A stretch of DNA of 64,000 nucleotides from Alkalibacterium sp034520745. GTDB lineage: Bacteria > Bacillota > Bacilli > Lactobacillales > Carnobacteriaceae_A. The notes below the pieces were generated by a model. That model worked only from the letters and a program-made list of their open reading frames with translations. It had not been told where the DNA came from and did no database searches. This document shows, in pieces, positions 1-11,038 of this stretch. The translations under genes and the position numbers were made by a program. Each line of letters begins with the position of its first letter. The first letter of the stretch is position 1. The stretch spans positions 1-64,000 of the forward strand of contig JAXHNF010000005.1 of the NCBI GenBank assembly GCA_034520745.1. Direction: 5' to 3'.

Positions 1-150
1 AGAGTAAAATATACAAGTGATTCGAAGACTATCCTGCCATCTGCAAGGTGTCCATCTGTTAATCACGTGTTAATCGATGATTCTTCTACTTATTTACAAA
101 ACAACTGGAACAACCAGCTGGACGCCAGTCGTTCGAGTTATAATCAATAG
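1..150 (+). CDS. C-terminal fragment of unidentified protein
   Basis: An open frame of 49 codons runs from the window edge to a TAG at 148-150, convergent with glgA and overlapping its stop by 7 bases. The tail is rich in Asn, Ser and Gln (it ends SSYNQ). I do not recognise the family. Because it is short and cut by the edge, chance openness cannot be excluded. If real, no glgP follows glgA immediately on the minus strand. Confidence 0.25.
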   Translation, partial: RVKYTSDSKTILPSARCPSVNHVLIDDSSTYLQNNWNNQLDASRSSYNQ

Positions 151-1584
151 ACTAAATATTTATAGTGTTCAATATACTCATTGGCAGATTTTTCCCAGCT
201 GTTATCTGTATTTCTCATCGCTCTGATTTGTAACGCTTCAAAACTGTCTGGTTTATCGTAGTATAGTGCCAAAGCACGGTCGATCGTATTCAGCATGGTT
301 TCGACATCGAAGTCATGGAAACTGAATCCTGTGCCTTTCTTCGAATTCATTCTATAAGGTTCCATCATCAACCAGCCCTCCTACTTCATGGACGATCGGG
401 ATCGTGCCGTAACGCAACGAATTAAGCTGAGAAAGACCGCAGGGTTCAAACTCTGAAGGCATCAGGAAGAAGTCCACACCGGCATAGATCCATTGAGCCA
501 GTTCACTGTCGAAATCGATGAATGGCCTGGCATTTATCCGGGTATGCATCCGTGAAGTAGCGGAAAGCATCTTCAAAATAAGGTTTTCCTGTCCCAGCAG
601 AACGAACTGCACATTTCTGTAGTTGAGCAGCTCTTCCATCGCATCGACGATCAGCTGGACACCTTTTTGTTCGTCAAGACGCGTGACGACGCCGATCAGA
701 GCAACATCATCCTCTTCAGGCAGTCCCACTCTTTTCTGAAGGGCTTTTTATTTCTTTTGCCTTCCCGGACAGGTCCTCCGCCAAAAGTGATGGGAGTCTC
801 ATCCGTCTGAGGATCATATGTGCCATAATCGATCCCATTGAGGATTCCGACGAGCTTGCCGCTGACATTCCTCAAGTCGTTATCCAGGCCATATCCGAAC
901 TTAGGTGTCTTGATTTTACTCAGGCATAGGTCGGGCTGACTGTGGTCACCAGATCAGAATAGTAGATGGCCCCTTTCAGCCAGCATACTTTGTCGCCGTA
1001 TTTCAGTCCACGGTCGTGGAAGGCGGCATACCAATATTGAATAAATCGGATAGGATATACTGATCATAAACGCCCTGAAACAGGATGTTATGATCGTGAT
1101 CACAGTTTTGATATCTTTCAGCGGATTGATCCAGGAATACTTGTCTTGAGCAAAACCGGGATCATGGCCGTCTGCCCAGTCATTGACATGGAAGGATATC
1201 CGGGATAAACCGATCACTTCGAGCATCTCTCTATGACAGCTTGCTGAAAGAAGGCGAACCGTTCTCCATCGTCGCCATAATCGTACAGATTCGGACGATC
1301 GAAATAAAAGAGGTTATCGATAAAGTAGTAGGTCACTGATTCTCTGACCAGCTTTTTGATCCCGCAGTACTGGTGACGCCACCCTACTTCGACTGTGAAG
1401 TCTGTGACATGTTCCAGCTGTTTTTTTGTTGCCTCATCCAGTTTCTGACTAAAATACGGAAGACGACCCGAACGTCATGACCGTTTTCAGATAATTCTTT
1501 CGGTAATGCCCCCATGACATCACCTAAACCACCTGTCTTGAAAAACGGTGCACACTCCGAGGCGGCAAATAAAAGTTTCCGTAT
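144..1584 (-). CDS. glgA: glycogen synthase GlgA (frameshifted)
   Basis: Transfers glucose from ADP-glucose to the non-reducing end of a growing alpha-1,4-glucan; cytoplasmic, last gene of the glg operon. The N-terminus carries the ADP-glucose-binding KTGGLGDV motif. Further pieces are FHVNDWADG, GYGLDNDLRN, GVVTRLDEQKGV and the C-terminal GT-B half with FEPCGLSQL and VHEVGGLVD. Together they give about 480 residues, the normal GT5 length. The pieces lie in different frames, with breaks near 350-370, 730-780, 900-950 and around 1230, which I read as sequence indels. The expected start reads ATA CGG AAA (start at 1584) where ATG CGG AAA would be expected. It sits directly behind the glgD stop with GAGGAAGG upstream, so translation is probably coupled to glgD. 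Confidence 0.9.
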
Positions 1585-2758
1585 TATTCACCTTCCTCTA
1601 TGGTCCCATCCTCATGAATGGTGTATTCTTGGCAACAACGATCGGATTTTCAGGTGTTCCTATAAGCTTCGCGCCTCGCTTGGCGTCAACGTGTTGTCCA
1701 GAATAACATATTTAAGGTGCGTGTCTTCCTCGATGCATGAATCCTGCATGATGATCGAATCCTCGATATGTGCCCCTTCGGCTATCGTCACTTTTCGGAA
1801 GATGACCGAGTTTCGACTTTCCCGTATACTTCACCAGTCATTGGCAAACTGGGCATTGTTGATCACAGCATGTTTGCCGTAGTATGTCGGTGCGGAATTT
1901 TTCGGCTTGGTGAGCACCGGATTGGAACGGTCGAACAGGGCACTGAAATTGTCTTCATTCAGCATATCCATATTGGCCTGATAATAACTGAGCGATGTCT
2001 TCGATCACTTTCAGATAGCCCGTATATTCAAAACCATAAATACCATGATCAGTATCTTTACAGTACTGAATGATATTTTTTACAGTGACATCCATACCTT
2101 CTTTTTTTTGCTGCAAACGGATCATTCAGAAATTCATCTTTACCTAAAATCATCATCTCTCCATATTCAACAGAGTGAGTCGTTATCTGCCGTTTCGGTC
2201 ACAGGACGGATTCCTTTAACGCTGGTCATTATTGTTCTCACTCATGACCAGGGCTGTATGACTGGGCCGTATCCTCCGTTAATTCGCTTCTCTTGACTTT
2301 TTTATATATAACTGTCGCATCGCTGTTTTTCTTCTCGTGAAAGCGCATCAGAGAATCGAGGCGTATATTTGACAGCATATTCGATCCCATGATCATGACA
2401 TAGTCCGCATCCGAGCGTGACACATAATGATAGTGGTCAGCGTAGTAATTCCCTTATACTGCGGGTTTTCCAGTTCTGCTTTCAAGTTGATATGAGAATG
2501 AGTAAAGACGCCGCCGCCGACGGGTAATTTCAGACCCCATGTCGCCCGGATCTTATATGGTCATAGAGTGAGTGACCCGAGCCCTGAAATGAACAGCGCA
2601 GCTGAAGGAGCTTGAATGCTGGACAGACTTGAAAACGGAAAAATCCACCAGACGGTACCGGCAGGCAAAAGGGTAATGCCGCCACCGGTCTCCTGTTTGT
2701 AAACGGTTTAAGCTTTTCGTTTTGTTCTCTCTAAATTTAAGATGGGTGCAATCTTCAT
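1584..2758 (-). CDS. glgD: GlgD, regulatory subunit of glucose-1-phosphate adenylyltransferase (frameshifted)
   Basis: GlgD pairs with GlgC to form the Firmicute ADP-glucose pyrophosphorylase and modulates its activity. The start at 2758 gives MKIAPILNLERT, then pieces reading VDFSLSSI, GGGVFTHSHIN, YADHYHYVSRSDADYVMIMGSNML, and a left-handed beta-helix C-terminus with SCIEEDTHLKYVILDN and GTPENPIVVAK. This order matches GlgD and not GlgC, because the N-terminal GGxGxRL catalytic loop is absent. Several frame changes are present (near 1660, 2240, 2430-2700). The last residues are uncertain: one frame ends at a TAG near 1602, another (IHEDGTIEEGE) runs to 1584. The gene follows glgC by 2 bases and abuts glgA. 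Confidence 0.85.
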
Positions 2759-2760
2759 TT

Positions 2761-3899
2761 CTAATCTGAAATAGCCTCCTACTTCTTCGTCATCTGCGAC
2801 AATTTCGATGTTATCGTCAGTTCCGATGATCTCAGTACCGTCGTGGATCTGTGCGCCTTCTCCGATGATCGCTTTCTCGATCTTCACATTTCTCCGATCA
2901 CAGCATTAGGCATGACAAAGGAATCTCTGATATCATTTTACCCAACTTGACACTGTGGGAAGAGATCGAATGAGTCACCTCACCGGTTATATAACAGCCG
3001 TCTGTGATCATCGAATCCGTCACTTTAGCTGATTCCGTCAAGAACTGGGGAGTGGTGTTAGGGTTATTGGAGTACACGCGCCATTTTCTGTCTCTGATGT
3101 TCAGCTCGTGCGTCAGGATCCAGAAATTCCATATTGGCGCTCCACAGACTTTCAATGGTCCCGACGTCTTCCAGTATCCCTCAAAGGAATATGCAAAAAT
3201 CGCTCCATTGTTTCTTTCATAAGCAGGTATGACATCGTGTCCAAAATCAGTGAGCTGTCTGTTTTTCGCCTGATTATCGATAAGATATTTTTTAAGTCTT
3301 GCCAGGTGGGAATATTTGGTTCTCCATGGAGGCAAGATTCGATTTTCGGATTCTCCGGTTTTTCCTGAAACGCGATGGTGCGGTCAGTTTTATCTGTGTT
3401 CCTCGCTCCAAACCTGGAAGCATCTTCCCACGGGACCGGCATGACACCAACTGTAAGTGACGCATCCTGTTCTTTATGGTAATCCAGCATCTTCTGATAA
3501 TCCATCTTGTCGATATCGTCACCGGATAGGATCACCACGTATTCAGGGTTCTTTTTATCGATGTAATCAATATTCTGAGTAAACGGCATGAGCCGTGCCT
3601 TAAAGAACTTTTCGCCTTCCATGCTGGTATATGGCTGTAGAATCGTAGCTTCCCCGTTATGTCTGTTAAGTCCCCAGCTAAACCATCCCCACATGATCGT
3701 TCAAGATAAGAGGCTGGTACTGAGTGACGACGCCTACCGTATTAAATCCGGAGTTGGCACAGTTTGATAAGGCAAAATCGATGATGCGGATGGTCCCGCC
3801 GAACGGAACGGCCGGTTTAGCAATCTGTTTTGTTAGTTTGCCTAACCTGGACCTCCCCTGCCCTCCAGCTAAAATCATTGCGACTGTTTCAGTTTTCAT
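2761..3899 (-). CDS. glgC: glucose-1-phosphate adenylyltransferase GlgC (frameshifted)
   Basis: Makes ADP-glucose and pyrophosphate from ATP and glucose-1-phosphate, the committed step of bacterial glycogen synthesis. From the ATG at 3899 the N-terminus reads MILAGGQGRSRLGKLTKQIAKPAVPFGG, the nucleotide-binding loop with the usual Lys, followed by IIDFALSNCANSG, VVILSGDDIDKMDY and AFQEKPENPK. The beta-helix end contains CYITGEVTHSISSHSVKLG. Frames change near 3680, 3300-3335 and 2890. The GlgC loop normally reads GGxGxRLxxLT; the extra Arg-Ser here fits a local insertion. The end is taken as the TAG at 2761-2763, just before glgD, but the terminal residues are unsure. Confidence 0.9.
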
Positions 3900-3968
3900 A
3901 CGTCTTCGGAAGTGTCTATTGGCCTTCCTTCCCCTCCTTGTAACTGAATTTTTGCTATTTTTAATGAC

Positions 3969-5942
3969 TTAGTTTTTTGGTACACCATACACACGCTTAG
4001 GCTTTAACACCACGATGCTCCGAAGCAGGCAGAATGAGTTCCAGCGAATGCTCTTGCCCGGTGTTTGCATCTGGCTCTTCTGTGGTTTTAAGTGCCCTGC
4101 AGGTTCTGTCCATGTCCCACCTAATGACTCCCACTCTGTGTTCCACACTTCTTGGTACACGACCTTTGTAGGGAACTGCGGACTTCATGTTCTGTCTTTC
4201 CACAGGAACGGGAGCTGCCCAGCCATCAACGAGGAAATCTCTGGCTTCTTGCTTTTGCGCATGAAATACAGCACGGTTTCTTCTGCATTATCCGCTTCAG
4301 AGGATCTCGAAGCCGTCAGGACGATGGTCCACTTCCCACAGGGCACGGTGCTCTTTGTAGAATTCGGTTTGGTTTATCTGTGGAATACCAGGTGTTTCGC
4401 CGTTCATCGGATCGTCGAGACTGTCCAGACGAGCCCTTCCTGAAATCGCCACTCCAGAAACTGGCCGAAGTCTGCCATGAACTGGAGCTCTTGCGCCGGA
4501 TGCGTGCATGCGGTAGGTCTGGATGGTTCTCAGTCCCGCAAACTGGTTGTAGCGGTCGCCGAACATTTTATGCGGTACATGGAACTTCTTGCCGTGTACA
4601 AGGACTTCGTCATGCGAGAACGGCAACGTCACGTCATTCTCGTTGAAGGTGTACATGAAAGAAAAAGTGATCAAGTTGAAAGAATTTTTCCTGTAAAGAC
4701 GGATCCCATTTTCAGAAAGAGACGAAGGGTCTTCGTCCATCGCCCACATGTTCCATTTTGTAATTGAACCCCAGTCCGCCTTGATGAATGGGATGGGTGA
4801 CTTTTGGCCACGCCGTGCTTCTGCCGCCATCATCAGAATGTCAGGATGTCTTCCAGATGTTTTTATTCATGTTCTGGACGAATTCCACGCCGGCTTTATT
4901 GATGTTTGTTTCACTTCATCATTCGGTGTCCAGTCGCCTAGATCAATAGTCCCAGATACAGCATATTGCTGACTGCGTGCGACTCTTAAACCGTCCAGAT
5001 GAAACTGTTCGATCCAAAAAACGTGCGTTCGAGATCGGATCGCTGCGGACCTGGCTTTTCCCACATGTGAAGAGTTGGACGTTCCCCAGCGGTTATTGCT
5101 TGCCTGATTCGGATTGCTGTATTCAAACTGAGGTGTGCCGTCATAATACGCGAGTCCATAATCATTGCGGTTGAAATGTCCCGGAACCCCAGTCCATGAT
5201 GACTGCGATGTTTTCCTGATGGGGGCCGCTTCAACGAAATCCTGCAGCTCCTCGATCGTTCCAAATTTGCTGGATAAGCCGGAAAAAGCCGGTCGCCTGG
5301 CTAACCCCAGCTTGCATCGAGCGGGTGTTCCATGAGGGCGCATGAATTCGATATGTGTATACCCCCAGTTTCTTGACATAAGGAATCAGTTCATTTTTCA
5401 AGTCTTCGATGGTGTCCCACGAATCGTCTTCGTGATGCTTCCAGGAACTTAAATGTACTTCATATATATTAAGCGGCCGGCTGTAAATCTCCAGCCTTCT
5501 CCGGTTAGCCATCCACAAGCCGTACTTTCCACTGTTTGTCGGGCAGGTCACGAACAACCGACGCATCATTTTAGGTGTGACTTCAAACTCATCAGCATAA
5601 GGATCTATCTTATAAGCTACCGTCCCGTCGGCCTGGAAATGATTTTTGTTATTTGTAACAGTCTCCCTTGACTGGTCTGGCATCTTCAAGGATTGAACGT
5701 GCCCATCTCTATATCGACTTTTTGCATGTCATCCCTTTCAGCCCATTCATTGAAATCCCCGACTAAATAAATGGCCTGTGCATGAGGCGCCCAGACAGTA
5801 AAGATCTACGTCGTCTGCGACTTTGCTTCTACAGCCCAGGTCGATCCAGGTGACTGTCGGGAATTGTGTCCCTTCGTTTGAAAAGATAAAAACGGCTCCG
5901 GGTCCATTCTTATCATATTCTAACCTTTTTCTCTCCAGTCAT
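3969..5942 (-). CDS. glgB: 1,4-alpha-glucan branching enzyme GlgB (frameshifted)
   Basis: GH13 enzyme that creates alpha-1,6 branches in glycogen; first gene of the operon. Visible pieces, N to C: EYDKNGPGAVFIFSNEGTQF, FTVWAPHAQ-like and DFNEWAERDD (CBM48), IYEVHLSSWKHH, YTHIEF plus HP-DARW-like remnants, WIEQFHLDGLRV (nucleophile region), LPFSHDEVLVHGK (conserved His-Asp-Glu), and a C-terminal all-beta part ending VVLKPKRVYGVPKN. A total of about 650 residues is standard. The start at 5942 is an ATG with AAGGGGGG eight or so bases upstream, but it needs one frame correction in the following A-rich stretch. There are at least six frame breaks. glgC begins about 70 bases downstream. Confidence 0.9.
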
Positions 5943-6201
5943 TCCGTCAAATCCCCCCTTACGTTACAGAACTTATCGAAACCAGTTGAAAACCAAAATT
6001 TCTAAAAGAATATTCATAGGATTCATCGTAACTTATTGCGACATACTATACCAAATTTTTACCCTTGTGAATAGTTATCAATGAATTAATTTTAGTGTGT
6101 TCTTAATCCGTCCTCCGAACCGAATGAGCAACCCTTTCTTAAAGTGGTATGATGACTATGTAAGAAAGCAACCGAAACCTCAGAAAGGAGGAGCTATATT
6201 T
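5943..6201. promoter_or_regulatory. divergent glgB / nfeD promoter region
   Basis: This spacer separates two divergent operons. On the minus strand a TATAGT (6045-6050) could be the -10 of the glg operon, but I see no convincing -35 at the right distance. On the plus strand TATGAT near 6149 could serve nfeD. No terminator or recognisable operator is seen, and no cre-like box. Confidence 0.3.
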
Positions 6202-6807
6202 ATGGAAGGATTATTGCTGGGTTTAGGGTTTATAGGCATCGCCCCTTGCCATCCTCGCCCCCATTTTTTAAAAAGCGGTGCCGGTCTGGCGCTGATCAGC
6301 ATGGCTGCTTATTTTCATTTCATAGGTACCGAAACATGGCTGCCGATCGTTTTATTCACAGCCGGATTGCTGCTCATTGTTATTCGAAATTTTCGTTCCA
6401 GAACTCGGTGTCGCCGGGATCAGTAGGCGTCGTACTGCTGATATCTGGACTTTATGTGACAGTCATTGGAGATTATCGGACAGACCGTACGTGAAGCTCA
6501 GTTTTTCCGTTGTGATCACGGCAGGTGTGATCCATCTATCTGATCAAAAACGGCTATTCCTTATCGAATGTCAACAAGCTTATACTGCTGACGGACATGC
6601 AGACTTCCAATAAGCAGGCATCTGTCGAAAAAGATCAGATCATTTGTGGATACTGAAGGTATTGCTGTCACTACCGCTTCGCCCGTCCGGCAAAGTAGCG
6701 AGTTTCGAAAGAGTGACCCCGCCCTGTCCGATGTGTGGCGTACGAGAGGCCATGTTTCAGAAGGCACATCCGTCATCGTTGGTGAAGTTTCAAAGGCACT
6801 AAAATAA
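6202..6807 (+). CDS. NfeD-like membrane protein, FloA partner (frameshifted)
   Basis: Starts at ATG 6202 behind AAAGGAGGAGC. The first ~75 residues form several hydrophobic segments (MEGLLLGLGFIGI, AYFHF, VLFTAGLLLIVI). The C-terminal third carries an OB-fold-like NfeD tail, with pieces reading GIAVTT-RPSGKV and HVSEGTSVIV. At about 200 residues it is the short NfeD form without the N-terminal ClpP-like protease domain. It precedes floA, the same pairing as yqeZ-yqfA in Bacillus, so a role in flotillin-type membrane microdomains is inferred. Frame changes fall near 6260, 6410, 6480 and 6620-6700; the C-terminus may run a few codons further into the floA leader. Confidence 0.7.
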
Positions 6808-6840
6808 CTGTCCGAAAAAAATCAGACAGGAGACATGACC

Positions 6841-7852
6841 ATGGATTTAATAGGTAATGGATATATCGGAATCATCTTGACAGCTGTAATAGTATTAGCA
6901 TCTGGTGGCGGTATCTTCCTTCGCTTCGTTCCAGTGGGATTTGTGGGTCACAGCCTACTTCTACGGAGTGAAAGTCGGTATCGGGACTCTGGTGGGTATG
7001 AACTGCGACAAGTCAGTGCCACATTCCATCATACGTCCTCTCATCAAAGCCACCAAAGCCGGTCTGGATTTGTCTACGGACGAACTGGAAGCTCATTATT
7101 TAGCCGGAGGTAACGTCAACCTTGTAATCGATGCGGTGATTGCTTCTCACCGGTGCTGAAGTGGATCTGGAATTTGTCAAAGCCGCCAGCGATGGATCTG
7201 GCTGGTCGTAATGTCTTTGGAGCGCCGTTCAGGTTTCGGTCAATCCTAAAAGTTTATCGTTACGCCTGATATCGTCGGCCGTTGCCAAAGATGGTATCGA
7301 AATCATCGCCAAAGCGAAGGTCACAGTCAGAGCGAACATCGAACGTTTAGTCGGTGGTGCCGGTGAAGATACGATCATCGCGCCGAGGTGGCGGTGGAGG
7401 CTGTTCGCCGCAGTTGGGTTGCGCCGACAAAACACTCAGACGTTCTCGAAAATCCTGACATGATTTCCAAAACGGTATTAGGCAAGGGACTGGATTCAGG
7501 TTCTGCCTTTGAGATCCTCTCCATCTGGATATTGCGGACGTCGAGCGTCGGCCGGATCATACGGAGCTAAACTCCAGACCGAACAAGCCGAAGCGGACAA
7601 GAATATTGCTCAGGCTAAAGCTGAAGAACGCCGCTCGATGGCCATCGCTCAGGAACAGGAAATGCGTGCCGAGACTCAGAAAATGCGTGCGAAAGTGGTC
7701 GAAGCAGAAGCCGAAGTTCCTCTTGCCAGTGTCTGAAGCGTTGAGAGCGGAAATCTAGGTGTCATGGATTACTACAAAATGAAAAATGTCAATGCCGACA
7801 CGGAAATGAGAACGGCCATATCCGGTCAATCATCTGAAGAAGAGAAGAGTGA
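6841..7852 (+). CDS. floA: flotillin-like protein FloA (frameshifted)
   Basis: SPFH-domain scaffold of bacterial membrane microdomains. It has an N-terminal membrane hairpin (IGIILTAVIVLASGG...FVPVG), then KVGIGTLVGM, IIRPLIKATKAGLDLSTDELEAHYLAGGNVN, NPK-, VRANIERLVGGAGEDTI, ENPDMISKTVLGKGLDSG, the Ala/Glu-rich coiled coil QTEQAEADKNIAQAKAEERR and a tail MDYYKMKN. All match YqfA/FloA along about 335 residues. Start: ATG 6841 has AGGAG at 8 nt; the upstream ATG at 6835 is only 4 nt from it. At least five frame changes lie between 6980 and 7740. The stop is taken as the TGA at 7850. Confidence 0.9.
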
Positions 7853-7857
7853 TAAGC

Positions 7858-7992
7858 ATGTCATTCATAATTGTATGGGCCATCCGGTTGGTTTTATTTT
7901 TCGCCATTGTCACCTCCGTCGCCTCCGCTCTAAGCAGATATCCGAAGAGTGCTTCAAAGCAATGCGGGGACGAAGCCTGGCGAAATGGATAG
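7858..7992 (+). CDS. small membrane protein downstream of floA
   Basis: ATG 7858 starts six bases after the floA stop. It encodes one strongly hydrophobic segment (SFIIVWAIRLVLFFAIVTSVASAL) and then a short polar, basic stretch; the frame ends after 44 codons. Another frame continues with a Lys/Arg/Asn-rich tail (RPGKKNNRPVRED) to about 8113, so the true protein may be near 85 residues with a frame break. Bacillus also has a small gene (yqfB) behind yqfA, but I cannot claim homology. A hairpin ACGATTGC/GCAATCGT lies at 8207-8227 without a T-run. Confidence 0.4.
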   Translation: MSFIIVWAIRLVLFFAIVTSVASALSRYPKSASKQCGDEAWRNG

Positions 7993-8292
7993 CACCTCAA
8001 ACAGCAGGCTGATACACTCAACCGTAATGAGCAGAGACCGGGCAAAAAGAATAACCGTCCGGTACGTGAAGATCAATGCACCGAACACCTCGTGCAAGGG
8101 ACCGCGTACATAGACACATAAGCCCATGATCAAGGAAGTATCTACGATCAAAGACCCTTATAGAAGCCTAAAGGAAAAGATAGCATTCCACGTATTCAGA
8201 TAGAAAACGATTGCAACAAGCAATCGTCTACAAGGAATATACTGGACAAAACCCGCGTCCATGCGCGATGAGTGAATCAGCAGATATTAAAT

Positions 8293-8355
8293 AAGCTTTC
8301 AAAACGAGAAAGAGGCTGGAACTTTTGTCCCAGCCTCTTCGTTTGGAAAGCTTAT
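8293..8355. terminator. bidirectional terminator, GAGGCTGGGAC-type hairpin
   Basis: A long inverted repeat: AAGCTTTC...AAAGAGGCTGG, loop, CCCAGCCTCTT...GGAAAGCTT. It separates the convergent floA unit (plus) and the exporter gene ending at 8352 (minus). The GAGGCTGGGACaaaaGTCCCAGCCTC core recurs at 21655-21687, so it belongs to a repeated terminator type. Confidence 0.75.
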
Positions 8356-9338
8356 TTTTTTGCGGTGCCGCAATATAAAAATCTCTCCCTTTTGATCTCG
8401 ATGAAACGCTCGATGTCACGGAGGATCTGAAAGAGTATGGCTCTGCTCTCAAATTCTTCTCTGGACCTGGGCAGTTCTGTCTGCCTGAAATGCCGGTACA
8501 GGAAAAACAGATATATTATCCAGTAGCTTCAGGCCTGTATTTTCTTCATGCAGCTGGTCTGAAATTTCAACAAATAATTCAGCCAGCACCTGATTCTGTT
8601 CAGTCTCAAGTTTGACGGCAGTGATGTTCTGGACCATGACCCTCAAAAGCTCCAGCTGTTTTTCTCTCATTTGAGTGTACTTGATATAATAATCGCTTTT
8701 ATTCGTCAGCTGATTTTCATAATCCATCAAGGCTATTTCTTCTGTTTTATCTAAAATGGTGATCACTTTTTTGGCTTTCTCTTTTTAAGCGCTCCCTGCA
8801 CGGTGTTTCCCATGAGGTAAGAATGGAACAGCTTTAAAAACTGACGCAGTTCCTCCTCAATGTGAAGGATATGCTGATTCAAGTCCTTCTTATAAGAAGG
8901 CATCCAGAGATTGAACACTACGGCTGCGGATACACCGATCGCCCATTAACAGCAGGCCATTGATCTGCCAATGTACGGCGAATTCTTCAGCTGTTACAGA
9001 AATGGGTGACAAGGACAGAAGCCGGTGTGATCCCTGCCTGAAGGTCAAAACGATAAGCGATCGGTACGTATGCCATCAGGATATAAACCGAATGACACAA
9101 CAGAAAAACCGGGAGGATCAGAAAAGCGGCCCGAGTGCGATCATGAAATGCCAGAATCGTCAGACATGGCGCGCGCCTGGCGGCTAGTGGTTATCGATTT
9201 GTCCACCCTTGTGTCTAGACGCTTAATATGGCAAGGATGCCTGCAGCCAGAGGGTGCTCCGAATCTAACGCCTGGGCGATGCAGTCTAGCAATGAGTGCT
9301 GCCAGGACAATTTTAATGGTTTTAATTTTGATCGTCAT
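8352..9338 (-). CDS. aromatic acid exporter family membrane protein (ArAE_1/DUF939, frameshifted)
   Basis: From ATG 9338 (AAGGAG 11 nt upstream) the reconstructed N-terminus MTIKIKTIKIVLAAL leads into about four to six membrane segments (ALDSEHPLAAGILAILSVLDT, FLLCHSVYILMAY, ASVLVTHFV, INGLLLMGIGVSAAVVFNLWMP). A cytoplasmic helical half follows, with EEELRQFLKLFHSYL, EEIALMDYENQL and FLYCGTAKK at the end. The DTRVD/TTSRQRAMST region is typical of FUSC/ArAE proteins. The family is thought to export aromatic or other organic acids; the substrate here is unknown. Frames break near 9140-9300, 8940 and 8780. The gene ends inside the bidirectional terminator. Confidence 0.75.
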
Positions 9339-9404
9339 TCGCCCAGTGCTCCTTCATTTCTTTTATTGCTAAAATAAATTATTTTCAATCCTTCAAATGA
9401 ACGG

Positions 9405-11021
9405 TCATAATGTCCCTGATTTGGTAGAGTGGAAATCGGCAGCCAAAGCCCCATGATCCCCGCACCAATGAAAATGACGATAGCGAAGATCGAAACGCCC
9501 GTAGCCTCTGCCATGACAAAAATGATGGCTGAAGCTTCGAGTCAAGCGCTGCAATGATCTCAGGCAAAAACTAACCGGTTCACCATCTTGTACCACTTCG
9601 CGCCATTTCGATTCAAAGTGGACCAGATCGATATGCAGCATGAGCCGTCCGTTATTGATCGTGTCTAGAGTCCGTTCGAGCAGCAGAAGGCAACTTGATT
9701 GAATCGGACGCCAGATGGTAGGCATTCAGTTTCAGCTTTTCGCCTGATACTGCTTCAAGCAGTTTTGATATCATCGCTTGCTTTGATGTAATCTGAGGCA
9801 ATTTCAAGAATATTGATATCCGGATGCAGTTCACGTTGCAGCCCTTCCAGAATCGTCAGTGACTTGGCCAGCAAAATAAAGTCATTCGGCATGACCATCT
9901 TGTATTTCCGCGTCACGTGCAGCACGTCCGAAAAGAATGTGCTCGATCGATCTGTCCGAAACTCTTGGAAACGTAAGACTGATAAAAATCGTCCAAGTCT
10001 TCAGGAAAAATGCAAAACGATCGACTTTCTCTTTCGTGATGGCCATTTGAAGGAGCAGGATTCATGAGCTGATCGATATCCTCGAACACGATGGCCCGCA
10101 TCATCTTGATCAGATCTTTTTTCACTGCTTCAGTTAATTCGCCCATAATACCGAAATCGATAAACACGATTTTTTTATTACTCAATATGATATTTCCGGG
10201 ATGCGGATCCCCATGAAAATACCCGTCTCTAAACACTTAGAGATAAAAAGGAGAATACCAGTTTCCTGCAATGTCTTTTTTTACAAAGCCCTGCTCCCTG
10301 ATTTCTTTAAGGTTAAGTCCCCTTATCCCCGCTATATGGTCTTCCAGACCAGTACACGTTTTGAGGTATAGGACAGATAGGGCGTCGGCACGGTCACAGC
10401 ATCGTTTTCAGCATTTAAATGTTTGAATTTCACAAGGGCCTGGCCCTCATTTCTGAAGTCCAGTTCCCTTTTGTCGTCTCTTCGATTTCCTTGAACGCAG
10501 CCCTCGACATGAACCAGCATTTCTTTGACCGTTTCCGGGGCCATTGATACGATACGTGAAAACAGCTGAATATCTCGAAGCAGATTTTCCTCGATACTCC
10601 GGCCGCTGAACTTTGATGACCACATCTTCGCCGGATAACAATTTCGCTCTGTGCACTTGTGCCACCGATGCACTGGCAATGGGGCTTTCGTGAGACCATT
10701 CGAATACATCGGAAAGAGGTTGCTTGAACTCTTCTTCGAATATCCTCTTGATTTCTGCATAAGTCAAAACTGGCGGAGCATCATCTCTGAGTTTTGACGT
10801 TTCCTGTATGTAATTCGGAGGCGGCAGATCCTGACGTGTGGAGATTTCCTCTGGCCGATCTTCATAAAGCTGGGACCCAGCTCTTCAAAAGCCAGTCGCA
10901 GGTTTCTCGCATCCTGTTCTTTATGTTTTGTCCTTACACGTGTGCGGTAAATATGACCGAAACCATAAGAGGCCAATACGCTCGCAATTTCTCTGTAGAC
11001 GTTCACAGGGTTCCTTTTCAC
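9405..11021 (-). CDS. ABC1/UbiB-family atypical kinase (frameshifted)
   Basis: GTG start at 11021 with GGAAGG upstream. Ordered motifs: LRLAFEELGPSFMKIGQ (KxGQ, characteristic of ABC1 proteins), SPIASASVAQVHRAKLLSGEDVVIKVQRPE (A-rich loop and ATP Lys), YFHGDPHPGNIIL (catalytic loop) and FIDFGIMGEL (DFG). Two hydrophobic C-terminal segments follow (AIIFVMAEATGVSIFAIVIFIG). Length of about 539 residues is normal. The family supports lipid-linked isoprenoid metabolism in ubiquinone makers; the role in Firmicutes is unclear. Frames change near 10760, 10600, 10440, 10230 and 9830-9560. The phasin-like gene lies 17 bases upstream, a recurrent neighbour pair. Confidence 0.85.
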
Positions 11022-11038
11022 GGGGCTGCCTTCCTTTT

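Noticed and set aside
4152..4646. Long plus-strand frames inside glgB, glgC and glgA regions
   Set aside because: The minus strand holds the conserved GlgB/C/A motifs; the frames only look long because the real genes are broken.
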